DNA of 6,495 nt from an uncultured Ignavibacteriales bacterium (GTDB lineage Bacteria > Bacteroidota > Ignavibacteria > Ignavibacteriales > Ignavibacteriaceae). Position 1 is the first letter of the stretch; the number at the start of each line of letters is the position of its first letter. Location: contig CAJXGP010000124.1 of assembly GCA_913053915.1 (NCBI GenBank), forward strand, positions 1 through 6,495, in the 5' to 3' direction. Under the pieces are notes generated by a model. The model saw only the letters and a list, made by a program, of their open reading frames with translations, was not told the origin of the DNA and did not search any database. The position numbers and the translations under genes are program-made. Shown here one piece after another: positions 6,376 through 6,495 of the stretch.

Positions 6376-6495
6376 AGTTTTAAAAATTGTTTGGATAAAA
6401 ATACTTAACAAGGCTCTCTCAAAAGTGTGAAAGGGGAGTAAAGAATTTAATTTGAACTGTAACAAAATATAATGTTTTGAATCCTGATTATCTAA
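6376..6495. other. Downstream non-coding region, no gene seen
   Basis: These 120 bp contain no plausible open frame on either strand and no strong intrinsic terminator. A purine-rich AAAGGGGAG (6430-6438) looks like a ribosome-binding site but no start codon follows at a suitable distance. GGCTCTCTCAAAAGTGTGAA (6412-6431) is reminiscent of insertion-sequence termini; CTCTC (6416-6420) can pair weakly with GGGAG (6434-6438). Confidence -1.

Noticed and set aside
6430..6495. Start of a fourth gene after the AAAGGGGAG sequence
   Set aside because: The first ATG downstream (6473) is far from it and is followed almost at once by a stop codon; no other frame stays open to the window end with a suitable start.

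Overview
This AT-rich window is almost entirely coding on the + strand and holds three co-oriented genes. Together they look like an outer-envelope module of a Bacteroidota/Chlorobiota-superphylum bacterium. I favour an Ignavibacteria- or Calditrichota-type lineage. The reasons are the FnIII-containing giant secreted protein with a type IX secretion (T9SS)-like C-terminal domain, the PorV/PorQ-type barrel beside it, and the weak AAAGGA/TAGGAA ribosome-binding sites. This placement rests on family resemblance recalled from memory, not on a search.

Layout. Bases 1-36 are a perfect 17-bp palindrome with a 2-nt centre, followed to about base 126 by short repeats and a second hairpin; this stretch lies in an open frame. 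From about base 130 to 1680 the same frame encodes the C-terminal beta-barrel of a TonB-dependent outer-membrane receptor whose 5' part is outside the window. After 24 bp comes a 1185-residue exported protein (1705-5262). It has a Sec signal peptide, a conserved N-terminal block, several calcium-loop-like Asp/Asn motifs, one fibronectin type III domain and a T9SS type A/FlgD-like C-terminal domain. A 75-bp gap with a 9-bp hairpin leads to a 345-residue PorV/PorQ-family outer-membrane barrel (5338-6375). The last 120 bp hold no gene.

How they may work together (inference). The barrel protein of the PorV type could receive or anchor the large T9SS-like cargo at the cell surface, and the TonB-dependent receptor could import, or bind together with, whatever that surface protein captures. 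No SusD-type lipoprotein is present, so this is not a classical SusCD pair. The two most notable points are the receptor / giant cargo / PorV triad, and the palindrome at the start, which has no stop codon in any of its six frames and is read into the receptor's open frame.
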